Source: Pseudodonghicola xiamenensis DSM 18339 (GTDB lineage: Bacteria; Pseudomonadota; Alphaproteobacteria; Rhodobacterales; Rhodobacteraceae). Taken from it: a DNA stretch of 64,000 bases. Within the stretch, counting starts at the first letter, position 1, and every line of letters begins with the position of its first letter. The translations under genes were made by a program, and so were the position numbers. Shown in pieces: positions 45,667 through 54,157 of the stretch. The stretch is taken from assembly GCF_000429365.1 (NCBI RefSeq), contig NZ_AUBS01000002.1:62001-126000 (forward strand). The letters run 5' to 3'. The notes under the pieces were generated by a model, which did no database searches, was not told the origin of the DNA, and saw only the letters and a list, made by a program, of their open reading frames with translations.

Positions 45667-47130
45667 TCAGCCCCCCATCCGGGCTTCGAGACGTTCGACA
45701 AGTTGCGCCGGCACCCGAGGCGCGCCGAGTTGCGCCAGTGTCTGCTTCCGCACCGGCTCGGGCATGGCCGGATTGCTCTCGACAAAGGCCAAAAGCCGGG
45801 CCCTGCGGTCTTCGCTCAGCTCCAGCAGGGCGGTATCCTCGGGCGCAATCTCCGCCCGGGCATCCTCACGCAGAGGCCGGACCAGGATGCCTGGCCCCAG
45901 AAGCGGCGTGCGGCCGATCACCACCTCGCGCCCTGCAAGCCCGTCGCCACGCAGCAAGACGCTGTCGCCCTGACGCCGGACCAGCTCCACCGGCAGCGCC
46001 TCGAGACGGTTGCCCTCGCCCAGGACCAGAACGGTGCCCCCGGCATCAAGCGCCGAGGCCGGCAGGCGGGCGACATTGTCGATCGCCGGTTCCTCGACCG
46101 AGACAGTGACAAAGTCGCCAGGCTTGAACCCCGGCGCCAGATCGAGCCGGGCATAGAGCAACCGGCCGCTCTGCCCCTCTCCGACCGCTGCGCTGTCACG
46201 GCTGATCCGCCCCCGGGCACTGAGCGCGGCGCCATTGGCATCGAGCGTCACCGTCACCGGGGCCGAAATCAGCGTGCCCGCGCCGGTCAGCAGCCGCGTG
46301 TATTGTGCGGTGGAGATGCGGAAGGCGACCTCGAGCGCTTGCGGGTCGATCAGCTCGGCCAATTTCTCATTCGCCGACACCAGCCGCCCCTCCACCAGGG
46401 TGACGCCCGAGAGCACGCCGGAAAACCCGGCGCGGATCGTGGTATCGGCAAGCTCCCGTTCGGCTTCCTCCAGCGCCAGCCTGGACCGCGCGATCTGCGT
46501 CACCGCCTGATCGCCGCGCGCCTCGGCCTGCGCCACGGCAAGACGCCGCGACAGCACCGCCTGCCGCGCGGCGGCCAGCGCCAGCTCCGCCTCTTCCGCG
46601 GCGGCGGCGGAGCCGACACCGCGCTGTTGCAGCCCCTGCTGACGGTCATAGGCCCGCTGGCGCAGATCCTGCTGCGCCTTCGCCGCCTCCAACTCGTCGC
46701 GAGCCAGGGTCAGCGCGCGCGCGGCATCGCGCTGCTCTGCCTCGGCATCCATCAGATCGCTTCTGACGCGGTCGCGGGCAGAGGTCGCATCGGCCGGGTC
46801 AATCCAGACCAGATCGGCACCTTCGGCCACCGCGCCACCTTCGACGAAAGTCTCCGCCAGCCAGATCACCCGGCCGCCAACGGCGGCGCGCAGTTCCAAC
46901 GTCCGGCGGCTTTCGACCTGACCATAGGCCTCGAGCACCGGGGTGACGGTTTCCATCCGGGCAGGACGAAGGTTGACCGCAAAGACCCGCTCGCGCGGTT
47001 GCGGCGGGCGGGGCGCGCTGGCCATCCGCGTCTCGATCGCCCCCATGACAAGCTGGCCGGCATAGATCAACAAGGCAACGACAACCGACGCCAAGAACAA
47101 GCCCAGAAGGCTTTGCCGCAAGAACCGCAT
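45667..47130 (-). CDS. RND efflux periplasmic adaptor subunit (second system)
   Basis: The 487-residue HlyD-like protein has an N-terminal TM/signal anchor (LLGLFLASVVVALLIYAGQL), lipoyl half GQVESRRTLELRAAVGGRVI, a long helical hairpin (~130-230, rich in Arg/Glu/Ala/Gln), the second lipoyl half ADTTIRAGFSGVLSGVTLVE, then barrel domains. Its C-terminus continues about 70 residues beyond the common adaptor, with helical charged sequence (LLELSEDRRARLLAFVESNP). ATG 47130 (MRFLRQSLLG) is preceded by GGGGTGGG. It is coupled to the pump gene. Confidence 0.91.
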   Translation of the reverse strand: MRFLRQSLLGLFLASVVVALLIYAGQLVMGAIETRMASAPRPPQPRERVFAVNLRPARMETVTPVLEAYGQVESRRTLELRAAVGGRVIWLAETFVEGGAVAEGADLVWIDPADATSARDRVRSDLMDAEAEQRDAARALTLARDELEAAKAQQDLRQRAYDRQQGLQQRGVGSAAAAEEAELALAAARQAVLSRRLAVAQAEARGDQAVTQIARSRLALEEAERELADTTIRAGFSGVLSGVTLVEGRLVSANEKLAELIDPQALEVAFRISTAQYTRLLTGAGTLISAPVTVTLDANGAALSARGRISRDSAAVGEGQSGRLLYARLDLAPGFKPGDFVTVSVEEPAIDNVARLPASALDAGGTVLVLGEGNRLEALPVELVRRQGDSVLLRGDGLAGREVVIGRTPLLGPGILVRPLREDARAEIAPEDTALLELSEDRRARLLAFVESNPAMPEPVRKQTLAQLGAPRVPAQLVERLEARMGG

Positions 47131-47231
47131 TCCCACCCCTTTCCGCGCAGCATGGCTGACGCACAACCTACCCCGTCCCCTCCAGATGCCAAGCGGCAGA
47201 GAGCACTTGCGAGGTTATACGCGCGGAATGA

Positions 47232-47777
47232 TCATTTCCGTCGCTGATTTTCAGTCAGGCGCGGCAAAATCTCGACGAAATTGCACGGCCGATGCCGATA
47301 ATCGAGCTGATAGGCCAGGATTTCATCCCAGGCGTCCTTACAGGCGCCGGGGCTACCGGGCAGAGCAAAGAGATAGGTGCCCCCCGCGACGCCGCCGGTG
47401 GCCCGCGACTGCACCGCCGAGGTGCCGATCTTCTGCATCGAGACGATGGTGAAGATGGTGCCGAAGGCGTCGATCTCCTTCTCATAGACATCGCGATGCG
47501 CCTCGACCGTCACGTCGCGCCCGGTCAGCCCGGTGCCGCCGGTCGAGATCACCACGTCGATTTCGGGATCGGCGATCCAGACCCGCAGCTGATCGGCGAT
47601 CCGATCGCGTTCGTCGGGCAGGATTTGCCGCGCGGCCAGCTTGTGGCCGGCCTTCTCGATCCTGTCGACCAGCACCTGGCCCGATTTATCCTCGGCAAAG
47701 GTCCGGGTGTCGGAAACTGTCAGCACCCCGATGCGGACCGGGATGAATTCCTTGCTTTCGTCGATAAGATCGACCAT
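47232..47777 (-). CDS. moaB: Molybdenum cofactor biosynthesis protein MoaB
   Basis: The 181-residue MogA/MoaB-fold protein binds molybdopterin and catalyses or assists its adenylylation. Family signatures are IGVLTVSDTRTFAEDKSG, the pterin-binding VVISTGGTGLTGRDVT, then SMQKIGTSAVQSRATGG and ALPGSPGACKDAWDEIL. It starts just 3 bases after the lysE-like stop, in a leftward run of unrelated functions, and 101 bases before the RND adaptor. Confidence 0.94.
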   Translation of the reverse strand: MVDLIDESKEFIPVRIGVLTVSDTRTFAEDKSGQVLVDRIEKAGHKLAARQILPDERDRIADQLRVWIADPEIDVVISTGGTGLTGRDVTVEAHRDVYEKEIDAFGTIFTIVSMQKIGTSAVQSRATGGVAGGTYLFALPGSPGACKDAWDEILAYQLDYRHRPCNFVEILPRLTENQRRK

Positions 47778-47780
47778 GGC

Positions 47781-48404
47781 TCAGGCCCTTTCCAGAATGG
47801 CAAGCCGCAGTGCCAGCGCGGCGAAGATGGTTCCGCTGATCCGGCCCAGCCAGCGGCCGGCAGCCGCAGAGCCAGCCAGCCAGCGGCCAGCGCCCCCGGC
47901 GAAGATACCGACGGCAGAATTGACGACAAAGCCGCCCAGCCCCAGCACCACACCGAAGACCAGGAATTGCCCCAGCACCGAGCCCGCCTCGGGGCGGACG
48001 AATTGCGGCACGAAGGCCAGCACGAAAAGGATCACCTTGGGATTGGTGAGATTGACCAGCAGCCCGGCGCGAAAGGCCCGCATCGGCGAGAAGGCCGGCC
48101 GATCCGACCGTGCCGCGTGACCGCCGCGAAACGCGCCCCAGGCAAGATAGAGCAGATAGCCCACCCCGACCCAACGGATCACATCGAACAGCGCCGGCAC
48201 CGTCGCCACAACGGCGCCCAGCCCTAGCCCCGCCAGCACCACATGCACCATGCCCCCGACAGAAATCCCCGCGCTGGCGGCCACCGCCGCGCCACGCCCC
48301 GACCGCAGCCCCTGGCCGAGGCAGAACATCATATCCGCACCGGGGGTGACGTTCAGCGCCAGTGCGGCGGGCACGAAGGCCAGCAGGGTGACAGCGTCGA
48401 TCAT
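47781..48404 (-). CDS. LysE/RhtB family amino acid exporter
   Basis: The 207-residue protein has the six-helix LysE pattern: VTLLAFVPAALALNVTPGAD at the N-terminus (with the family NxTPGxD motif), VGVGYLLYLAWGAFR, then FRAGLLVNLTNPKVILFVLAF. It exports an amino acid or derivative. ATG 48404 overlaps the stop of the upstream phosphoesterase gene. The frame open further upstream overlaps that gene and is rejected. Confidence 0.92.
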   Translation of the reverse strand: MIDAVTLLAFVPAALALNVTPGADMMFCLGQGLRSGRGAAVAASAGISVGGMVHVVLAGLGLGAVVATVPALFDVIRWVGVGYLLYLAWGAFRGGHAARSDRPAFSPMRAFRAGLLVNLTNPKVILFVLAFVPQFVRPEAGSVLGQFLVFGVVLGLGGFVVNSAVGIFAGGAGRWLAGSAAAGRWLGRISGTIFAALALRLAILERA

Positions 48405-49000
48405 TCCCCCACCTCGAACCAGGTGCCGGCGGGGCCGAGGTTGACCACCTCGGTTCGGCCGATCTGGCCGCGTTCGCCCCAGCAATCGTGGATATGACCG
48501 CAGAGCGCCAATTGCGGCTGCAGCCGTTCGATCGCCGCACGCACGGCGGTGGACCCGACCGAAAGCCCGGTCGAGGTGCGGTCCGCCACGCCCTTGGGTG
48601 GCGAATGGACGACCAGCACGTCAACGGCATCACAAGGGGCGAGCAGCGCCTCGGCGGTCTCCTCGGTCACGTCCCAGGACCAATCGCCAAAGGGCGCCGG
48701 CGGCACCGCGCCGCCCAGACCGAACAGCCGCAGGCCGCCGATCTCCAGCTCTTCGCCGTGCAGGACCGGAACCGAAGCGGGCGCCGCAGCGCGCAGTTCC
48801 TCGGCGCTTTCGTTGTTGCCGGGCACCAGCACCATCGGCGCGGCGATCCCCGCCAGAAGCTGCATCGCCTGATCCAGCCCTTCGCGCATGTTGCAGAAAT
48901 CCCCCGCTCCGATCACCAGATCGGCATCGGCACTGGCCGCGACCAGATCGGCGGCAGCGCGGCGGGCAAGGTGCAGGTCGGAAAAGGCAAGGATCTTCAT
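48401..49000 (-). CDS. Metallophosphoesterase
   Basis: The 199-residue calcineurin-like phosphoesterase has DLHLARRA (D-x-H), GAGDFCNM (GD motif), VPGNNESAEEL (the GNNE variant of GNHE), VVHSPPKGVAD and CGHIHDCWG (GHxH). All metal ligands are present. Members cleave phosphomono- or diesters; the target is unknown. ATG 49000 is taken; a TTG three codons earlier is possible. It starts 16 bases after the uracil-DNA glycosylase stop and overlaps the LysE gene. Confidence 0.92.
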   Translation of the reverse strand: MKILAFSDLHLARRAAADLVAASADADLVIGAGDFCNMREGLDQAMQLLAGIAAPMVLVPGNNESAEELRAAAPASVPVLHGEELEIGGLRLFGLGGAVPPAPFGDWSWDVTEETAEALLAPCDAVDVLVVHSPPKGVADRTSTGLSVGSTAVRAAIERLQPQLALCGHIHDCWGERGQIGRTEVVNLGPAGTWFEVGE

Positions 49001-49016
49001 GTCTTTCAACTCTCGT

Positions 49017-49799
49017 TCAGCTTTGATTCAGACGCGCGCGCAATTCCAGCAGATCGGCCCAGGCCTGACGCTTGGCCGAAGGCTGGCGCAACAGGTAAGC
49101 GGGATGGAACATCGGCAGCACCGGCTTGCCCATCGCCTGATCCCACTGGCCATGCAGCCGGGTGATGCCGCGTTTCCCAAGCACCGCCTGACACGAGATA
49201 TTGCCCATCAGCACGATCAGCCTGGGATCGCTCAGGGCCACATGGCGTTCCAGGAAGGGCTTCATCATCGCGATCTCCTCCGGTCGGGGATCGCGATTCT
49301 GCGGCGGCCGCCAGGGCAGCACATTGGTGATATAAACATTTTCCTTGCGCGACAGTCCGATGGCGGCAAGCATCCGGTCCAGCAATTGCCCGGCGCGGCC
49401 AACGAAGGGGAGCCCCTCGCGGTCCTCGTCACGCCCCGGCGCCTCGCCGATGATCATCACCGGCGCCCCGCGCACCCCATCGGCAAAGACCAGATTGCGC
49501 GCGCCTTTCTTCAGATCGCACTGATCGAACCCGGCCATCGCGGCCTTGAGCGCATCGAGATCCGCCGCCCCCGCCGCCGCGGCGCGGGCCAGAGCAACAG
49601 GATCGGGGCCCTTCGGCTTGGCCGCCGGCGCCATCTGCCCCGGCTGGGTCGCCGCGGGCTGTTGCTTGGCCGCAGGGCGCTGATGATCGGGCAAGTCGTA
49701 TCGGTTCACCGGCTGATCGCCGATGGCATCCGTGGCGCCAAGCTCGATCTGCCACTCCAGCAACGCCTTGGCAGTATGATAATCAATTCCCGATTCCAT
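49017..49799 (-). CDS. Family 4-like uracil-DNA glycosylase lacking Fe-S ligands
   Basis: The 260-residue enzyme removes uracil from DNA. The catalytic [20 protein letters not shown] block (motif A), [16 protein letters not shown] and motif B HPAYLLR (His232) are intact. Family 4 enzymes hold a 4Fe-4S cluster through four cysteines; the aligned positions here are Phe91, Cys94, Trp163 and Met179, so three are lost and a cluster is unlikely. An N-terminal ~80-residue extension is Pro/Ala/Gln-rich. It opens a leftward operon with the phosphoesterase, LysE and moaB genes. Confidence 0.88.
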   Translation of the reverse strand: MESGIDYHTAKALLEWQIELGATDAIGDQPVNRYDLPDHQRPAAKQQPAATQPGQMAPAAKPKGPDPVALARAAAAGAADLDALKAAMAGFDQCDLKKGARNLVFADGVRGAPVMIIGEAPGRDEDREGLPFVGRAGQLLDRMLAAIGLSRKENVYITNVLPWRPPQNRDPRPEEIAMMKPFLERHVALSDPRLIVLMGNISCQAVLGKRGITRLHGQWDQAMGKPVLPMFHPAYLLRQPSAKRQAWADLLELRARLNQS

Positions 49800-49926
49800 G
49801 CTCGGACCCTAGCGCGGAAACCCGCCCCCTGAAACCGCAATACCGGGTTGCATGGCGCCACACGATGTTGCCCCGCACGCCCGGGCTTTCTATAAGCAGC
49901 GCCAGCAGCACAGCCGGAGTCCGCGC

Positions 49927-50868
49927 ATGTCCTTTGCCCACCGTCACCTTCTGGGAATCGAACCGCTGAGCCCGCAGGACATCGTAACGATCCTCGATCT
50001 CGCCGAAACCTATGTCGACCTGAACCGCCAGTCGGCCAAACATGCCGATGTTCTGGCAGGTCTCACCCAGATTAACATGTTCTTCGAAAACTCCACCCGC
50101 ACCCAAGCCAGCTTTGAGCTGGCCGGCAAGCGGTTGGGCGCCGATGTGATGAACATGGCCATGCAGGCCAGTTCCATCAAAAAAGGCGAAACCCTGATCG
50201 ACACCGCCATGACGCTGAACGCCATGCATCCCGATCTTCTGGTGGTGCGCCACCCGCATTCGGGCGCCGTCGATCTTCTGGCGCAGAAGGTTAACTGCGC
50301 GGTGCTGAATGCTGGCGACGGCAAGCACGAACATCCGACTCAGGCGCTCCTGGACGCGCTGACGATCCGCCGCGCCAAGGGCCGGCTGCATCGCCTGAAC
50401 ATCGCGATTTGCGGCGACATCTCGCATTCCCGCGTGGCGCGATCGAATCTGATCCTGCTGGGCAAGATGGAAAACCGCATCCGACTGATCGGCCCGCCCA
50501 CGCTGATGCCCTCGGGCATCGGCGAATTCGGGGTCGAGGTCTATGACGACATGCGCGAAGGCCTGCAGGACGTCGACGTGGTGATGATGCTGCGACTTCA
50601 GAAGGAGCGGATGGACGGCGGCTTCATCCCCTCCGAACGCGAATATTACCACCGTTACGGGCTCGACGCCGAAAAGCTGGCGCTGGCCAAACCCGACGCC
50701 ATCGTGATGCACCCCGGGCCGATGAATCGCGGGGTCGAAATCGACGGCACCCTGGCCGATGACATCAACCGCAGCGTGATCCAGGATCAGGTCGAGATGG
50801 GCGTTGCCGTCCGCATGGCCGCGATGGAACTGCTGGCGCGCAACCTCGCGGCGGAGCCCCGGGAATGA
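49927..50868 (+). CDS. pyrB: Aspartate carbamoyltransferase catalytic subunit
   Basis: The 313-residue enzyme makes carbamoyl-aspartate in pyrimidine synthesis. The carbamoyl-phosphate site is [20 protein letters not shown], with downstream [37 protein letters not shown] and the aspartate-binding [10 protein letters not shown] (RxQ) and [12 protein letters not shown]. It begins the coupled rightward pyr operon; no regulatory pyrI gene accompanies it, as expected for the class that associates with a dihydroorotase-like partner. Confidence 0.97.
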   Translation: MSFAHRHLLGIEPLSPQDIVTILDLAETYVDLNRQSAKHADVLAGLTQINMFFENSTRTQASFELAGKRLGADVMNMAMQASSIKKGETLIDTAMTLNAMHPDLLVVRHPHSGAVDLLAQKVNCAVLNAGDGKHEHPTQALLDALTIRRAKGRLHRLNIAICGDISHSRVARSNLILLGKMENRIRLIGPPTLMPSGIGEFGVEVYDDMREGLQDVDVVMMLRLQKERMDGGFIPSEREYYHRYGLDAEKLALAKPDAIVMHPGPMNRGVEIDGTLADDINRSVIQDQVEMGVAVRMAAMELLARNLAAEPRE

Positions 50869-51398
50869 ACGATCCGCTCAGCATTGCGGCCGGCGAACAC
50901 GGGGTGACCCGTGTCTTCGCGCTGGAGATGCGGCCCGAACAGGCCGCCTTTCAGCGCGAACCGGGCGCGGCTGAGCAGATGCTGGGCCTTGAAGGGCTGG
51001 ACCATGAGCAGATCGACGTGATCCGCCTGGCCGACCTGGAGGACATGGGGCTTGCCGGCTACCTGCTGGATGGCTGCGGCATCCCGGAAGACCAGATCGC
51101 CCCCGACCGTGACCGGCTCAGGGCACTGACCGGCTGGGTCATGGTGGTGCGCAGCCGCGCTTTCGGTGGCCACGCCGGCCGGATCGCCCCGGCGCCGGGC
51201 GTGACGCTGATCGCCGCCTACCACGACCCCGGCACGGACTGGAGCGCCGAACCGCTCCATGCCCGCAGCGCCGAACCTTATTCCGCTCCAAGGATATCGC
51301 CGCGCGCAGCGCGCGACAGGGCCCGACGGATCGGCGCCACGCTGTTCGGCATCGTGATGGCGCTGATCGCGCTGATGATGTGGCTGGTGATCCGATGA
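50865..51398 (+). CDS. Small protein with C-terminal membrane helix in the pyr operon
   Basis: I do not recognise this 177-residue protein. About residues 1-110 look soluble ([20 protein letters not shown], later [20 protein letters not shown] and [20 protein letters not shown]), followed by a charged linker and one C-terminal TM helix ([20 protein letters not shown]), giving a tail-anchored topology. It overlaps pyrB and the next gene by ATGA junctions, so its production is tied to the pyrimidine enzymes. Whether it acts with them is unknown. Confidence 0.82.
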   Translation: MNDPLSIAAGEHGVTRVFALEMRPEQAAFQREPGAAEQMLGLEGLDHEQIDVIRLADLEDMGLAGYLLDGCGIPEDQIAPDRDRLRALTGWVMVVRSRAFGGHAGRIAPAPGVTLIAAYHDPGTDWSAEPLHARSAEPYSAPRISPRAARDRARRIGATLFGIVMALIALMMWLVIR

Positions 51399-51778
51399 GC
51401 ATGACGCATTTCCCCGCCGACCGCACCGCCTATGTCCGCGCCCACCTCTGGCTGGCGCTCGGGGCGATGGCGGGGGCGACACTGATCCTGTGGCTGATCG
51501 GCAACCCCTATGTCTGGACCGGACTGGTCGCGGGCGCCGGTGCCATCGCGCTGCGAGGCTTTTATCTGGCATCAGAAGAACTGGCAGCGGTCTGGGCGAT
51601 CGAGGGGCACGACCTGACCGGCCCCGGCGGCCAGCGCATCTCCCTGGCCCGGATCGAGACCATCCGCACCATCGGCAGCTTCGTGCAGGTGATCACCCGC
51701 GACGGACACAAGTACCTGATCAAATACCAGGCCGACCCCCAGGCCACCATGACCGCCATAGAAAGGGCAAGGGCATGA
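51395..51778 (+). CDS. Small membrane protein with PH-like domain in the pyr operon
   Basis: The 127-residue protein has two close TM helices (WLALGAMAGATLILWLIG and WTGLVAGAGAIALRGFYLA) followed by a beta-rich tail (AVWAIEGHDLTGPGGQRISL, then RTIGSFVQVITRDGHKYLIK) like the bacterial PH (bPH) fold. It lies between the tail-anchored protein and the dihydroorotase-like gene with ATGA overlaps on both sides. No function is established. Confidence 0.82.
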   Translation: MSMTHFPADRTAYVRAHLWLALGAMAGATLILWLIGNPYVWTGLVAGAGAIALRGFYLASEELAAVWAIEGHDLTGPGGQRISLARIETIRTIGSFVQVITRDGHKYLIKYQADPQATMTAIERARA

Positions 51779-53061
51779 CCGATCTTCTCTTCACCAACGC
51801 CCGGTTGATCGACCCCGAGGCCGGCACCGATGCGCCTGGCTGGCTGCATGTGGTCGACGGGCGGATCGCGGCGACCGGCACTGCAGAGGCACCGGCGCCC
51901 GAGGCCGGCGAGACGCTGGTCGATTGCGGCGGCATGTGCCTGGCCCCCGGCATCGTCGACCTCGGGGTAAAGATTTGCGAGCCGGGCGAACGGCACAAGG
52001 AAAGCTATCGCAGCGCCGGGCAGGCGGCGGCAGCCGGCGGGGTGACCACCATCATCACCCGTCCCGACACCGCCCCGGCGATCGACAGCCCGGAAACCCT
52101 GGAATTCGTAACCCGCCGTGCCCAGGCCGACGCACCGGTCAACGTGTTGCCGATGGCGGCGCTGACCAAGGGCCGCCAGGGCCGCGAGATGACCGAGATC
52201 GGCTTTCTGATGGACGCGGGCGCCGTCGCCTTCACCGATTGTGACCATGTGGTCGAGGATACCAAGGTGCTGTCTCGCGCCTTCACCTATGCCCGCAGCC
52301 TGGGCGCGCTGGTCATCGGCCACCCACAGGACACCGGACTGAGCAAGGGGGCCGCCGCCACCAGTGGCAAATTTGCCTCGCTGCGCGGATTGCCCGGGGT
52401 ATCGCCGATGGCCGAGCGCATGGGGCTCGATCGCGATATCGCGCTGATCGAGATGACCGGGGCGCGCTATCATGCCGATCAGATCACCACCGCCCGTGCC
52501 CTGCCGGCGCTGGAACGTGCCAAGGCCAACGGGCTCGACATCACCGCCGGCATCGACATCCACCACCTGACGCTGAATGAATTCGACGTCGCCGATTATC
52601 GCACCTTCTTCAAGTTGAAGCCGCCGCTTAGGTCCGAGGATGACCGTCAGGCGGTGATCGAGGCGGTCCGCAGCGGGCTGATCGACATCATCTGCTCAAT
52701 GCACACACCGCAGGACGAGGAAAGCAAGCGCCTGCCCTTCGAAGAGGCCGCCAGTGGCGCGGTCGGGCTGGAGACGCTGCTGCCGGCCGCGCTGCGGCTG
52801 TATCATTCGGGCGATCTGAGCCTGCCGCAACTGTTCCGCGCAATGGCGCTGAACCCGGCCAAGCGGCTGGGTCTGGGGGCCGGCCGCCTGTCCACCGGGG
52901 CGCCGGCCGATCTGGTGCTGTTCAATCCCGACACCCCCTTCGTGCTCGACCGCTTCCAGCTCAAATCGAAATCCAAGAACACGCCCTTTGACGGGGGACG
53001 GATGCAGGGCCGCGTTCTGGCGACCTATGTGGCGGGCGAGCCCGTCTATCGGAGGGACTGA
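51775..53061 (+). CDS. Dihydroorotase-like protein, probably non-catalytic
   Basis: The 428-residue amidohydrolase-fold protein resembles type I dihydroorotase, the third pyrimidine enzyme. However the metal-binding H-x-H after beta strand 1 reads LGVK (Gly64, Lys66), the later ligand histidine in the YHxxH segment is Gln236, and the D of the usual TDHAPH motif is Met309 (ICSMHTPQ). Asp155 and His183 regions remain. This pattern matches the inactive PyrC-prime/PyrX partners that assemble with PyrB. An active dihydroorotase should be encoded elsewhere. It is coupled to neighbours on both sides. Confidence 0.88.
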   Translation: MTDLLFTNARLIDPEAGTDAPGWLHVVDGRIAATGTAEAPAPEAGETLVDCGGMCLAPGIVDLGVKICEPGERHKESYRSAGQAAAAGGVTTIITRPDTAPAIDSPETLEFVTRRAQADAPVNVLPMAALTKGRQGREMTEIGFLMDAGAVAFTDCDHVVEDTKVLSRAFTYARSLGALVIGHPQDTGLSKGAAATSGKFASLRGLPGVSPMAERMGLDRDIALIEMTGARYHADQITTARALPALERAKANGLDITAGIDIHHLTLNEFDVADYRTFFKLKPPLRSEDDRQAVIEAVRSGLIDIICSMHTPQDEESKRLPFEEAASGAVGLETLLPAALRLYHSGDLSLPQLFRAMALNPAKRLGLGAGRLSTGAPADLVLFNPDTPFVLDRFQLKSKSKNTPFDGGRMQGRVLATYVAGEPVYRRD

Positions 53062-53666
53062 TGCCCGAGATCACCTCATCCGCGCTGACCCTGATCCTCT
53101 GGGCCGTGATCGGCTACGGTTTGGGGGCGATCCCCTTCGGCATGGTGATGACCAGGCTTTTCGGGCTGGGCAACCTGCGCCAGATCGGATCGGGCAATAT
53201 CGGCGCCACCAACGTGCTCAGAACCGGGCACAAGGGGGCGGCGGCGCTGACGCTGATCCTTGACGGCGGCAAGGGCGCCGCGGCGGTGCTGCTGGCGCGC
53301 GCCTTCGCCGGTGACGACGCGGTGCAACTGGCCGGGCTTCTGGCCTTCGTCGGCCATTGCTTTCCGGTCTGGCTGGGTTTCAAGGGCGGCAAGGGCGTGG
53401 CAACCTTCCTGGGCCTCTGGCTGGCGCTGGCCTGGCCGGTCGGGATCGCCTGCTGCCTGACCTGGCTGGTGGTGGCGGCCCTCAGCCGCATCTCCTCGCT
53501 CAGCGCGCTGGTGGCGGCGGCGACCTCGACCTTCTGGGCGGTCGGCCTGGGATACGGCCAGGAACTGGTGCTCGGCGCCCTGCTGACCCTGCTGATCTTC
53601 TGGCGGCACCGGGCGAATATCGCCCGGCTCAAGGCCGGAACCGAACCGAAGATCGGCCAGAAATAA
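53061..53666 (+). CDS. plsY: Glycerol-3-phosphate acyltransferase PlsY
   Basis: The 201-residue membrane enzyme acylates glycerol-3-phosphate with acyl-phosphate, the first step of phospholipid synthesis. Signatures are GAIPFGMVMTRLFGLGNLRQ and GSGNIGATNVLRTGHKGAAA, LDGGKGAAAVLLAR and VGHCFPVWLGFKGGKGVATFLG. Five to six TM segments are visible. Its ATG shares one base with the dihydroorotase-like stop codon (TGATG). Confidence 0.96.
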   Translation: MPEITSSALTLILWAVIGYGLGAIPFGMVMTRLFGLGNLRQIGSGNIGATNVLRTGHKGAAALTLILDGGKGAAAVLLARAFAGDDAVQLAGLLAFVGHCFPVWLGFKGGKGVATFLGLWLALAWPVGIACCLTWLVVAALSRISSLSALVAAATSTFWAVGLGYGQELVLGALLTLLIFWRHRANIARLKAGTEPKIGQK

Positions 53667-53686
53667 TCTGCGACATGGACGGGCGT

Positions 53687-53950
53687 TCAGCCCGCCGTGT
53701 TCCGCGCCAAGGTCTCGACAGCGGCCGCCGTCCGCTTGGTATTGTCGCGAATGTCGAGCAGTACATAGATCACGCCCGCGGCCATCACGATCGAGACCAG
53801 ACCGCCCACCATATAGAGAAGACCGGCAGCACCGCCCCCACCGTAGGGGTTACTCATCATCGCGATGCCGCTGACAACCACGCCGATCACGCCGACAACG
53901 ACAAAAACCGCGACGAGCACCTCGAAGACATTAACGATCATTGTACGCAT
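53687..53950 (-). CDS. Small two-helix membrane protein
   Basis: The 87-residue protein has two TM segments (FEVLVAVFVVVGVIGVVVSG and LLYMVGGLVSIVMAAGVIYV) separated by a Gly-rich loop, then a short charged C-terminal tail (LDIRDNTKRTAAAVETLARN). I do not recognise a named family. GAGG six to seven bases before ATG 53950 sets the start; the frame is open 14 codons upstream. It is convergent with plsY and downstream of the gshA terminator. Confidence 0.72.
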   Translation of the reverse strand: MRTMIVNVFEVLVAVFVVVGVIGVVVSGIAMMSNPYGGGGAAGLLYMVGGLVSIVMAAGVIYVLLDIRDNTKRTAAAVETLARNTAG

Positions 53951-54051
53951 GGAATTTCCTCTTTCCACGATATGAACACCACGGAGCGCCATTTAAAAAT
54001 CGCGAAAACGGCCCCCCACAATCAGCATAAAACGCCAAGACGACAAATGAA

Positions 54052-54086
54052 CAAGAAAAAGGCCCGGGAAAAGGAATTCCCGGACC
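54052..54086 (-). terminator. Rho-independent terminator for gshA
   Basis: On the minus strand GGTCCGGGAA / TTCCCGGGCC-type pairing (10 bp with one G-U/mismatch) around a short loop is followed by TTTTTCTT, about 70 bases after the gshA stop. The T-run lies only on the minus-strand side, fixing orientation. Confidence 0.85.
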
Positions 54087-54157
54087 TTCTGAAATAATGA
54101 TCCCTGCGCAAAAGAAACCGCAGATGAAAGCGGGCGGCAATTCCCCCTCCCCGATCC

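Noticed and set aside
44434..47247. A 937-codon open frame on the plus strand
   Set aside because: It is antisense to the RND pump and adaptor genes, rich in His/Arg/Gln/Asp with no domain pattern, and in a fixed frame relation to those clearly real genes. It is a high-GC shadow.
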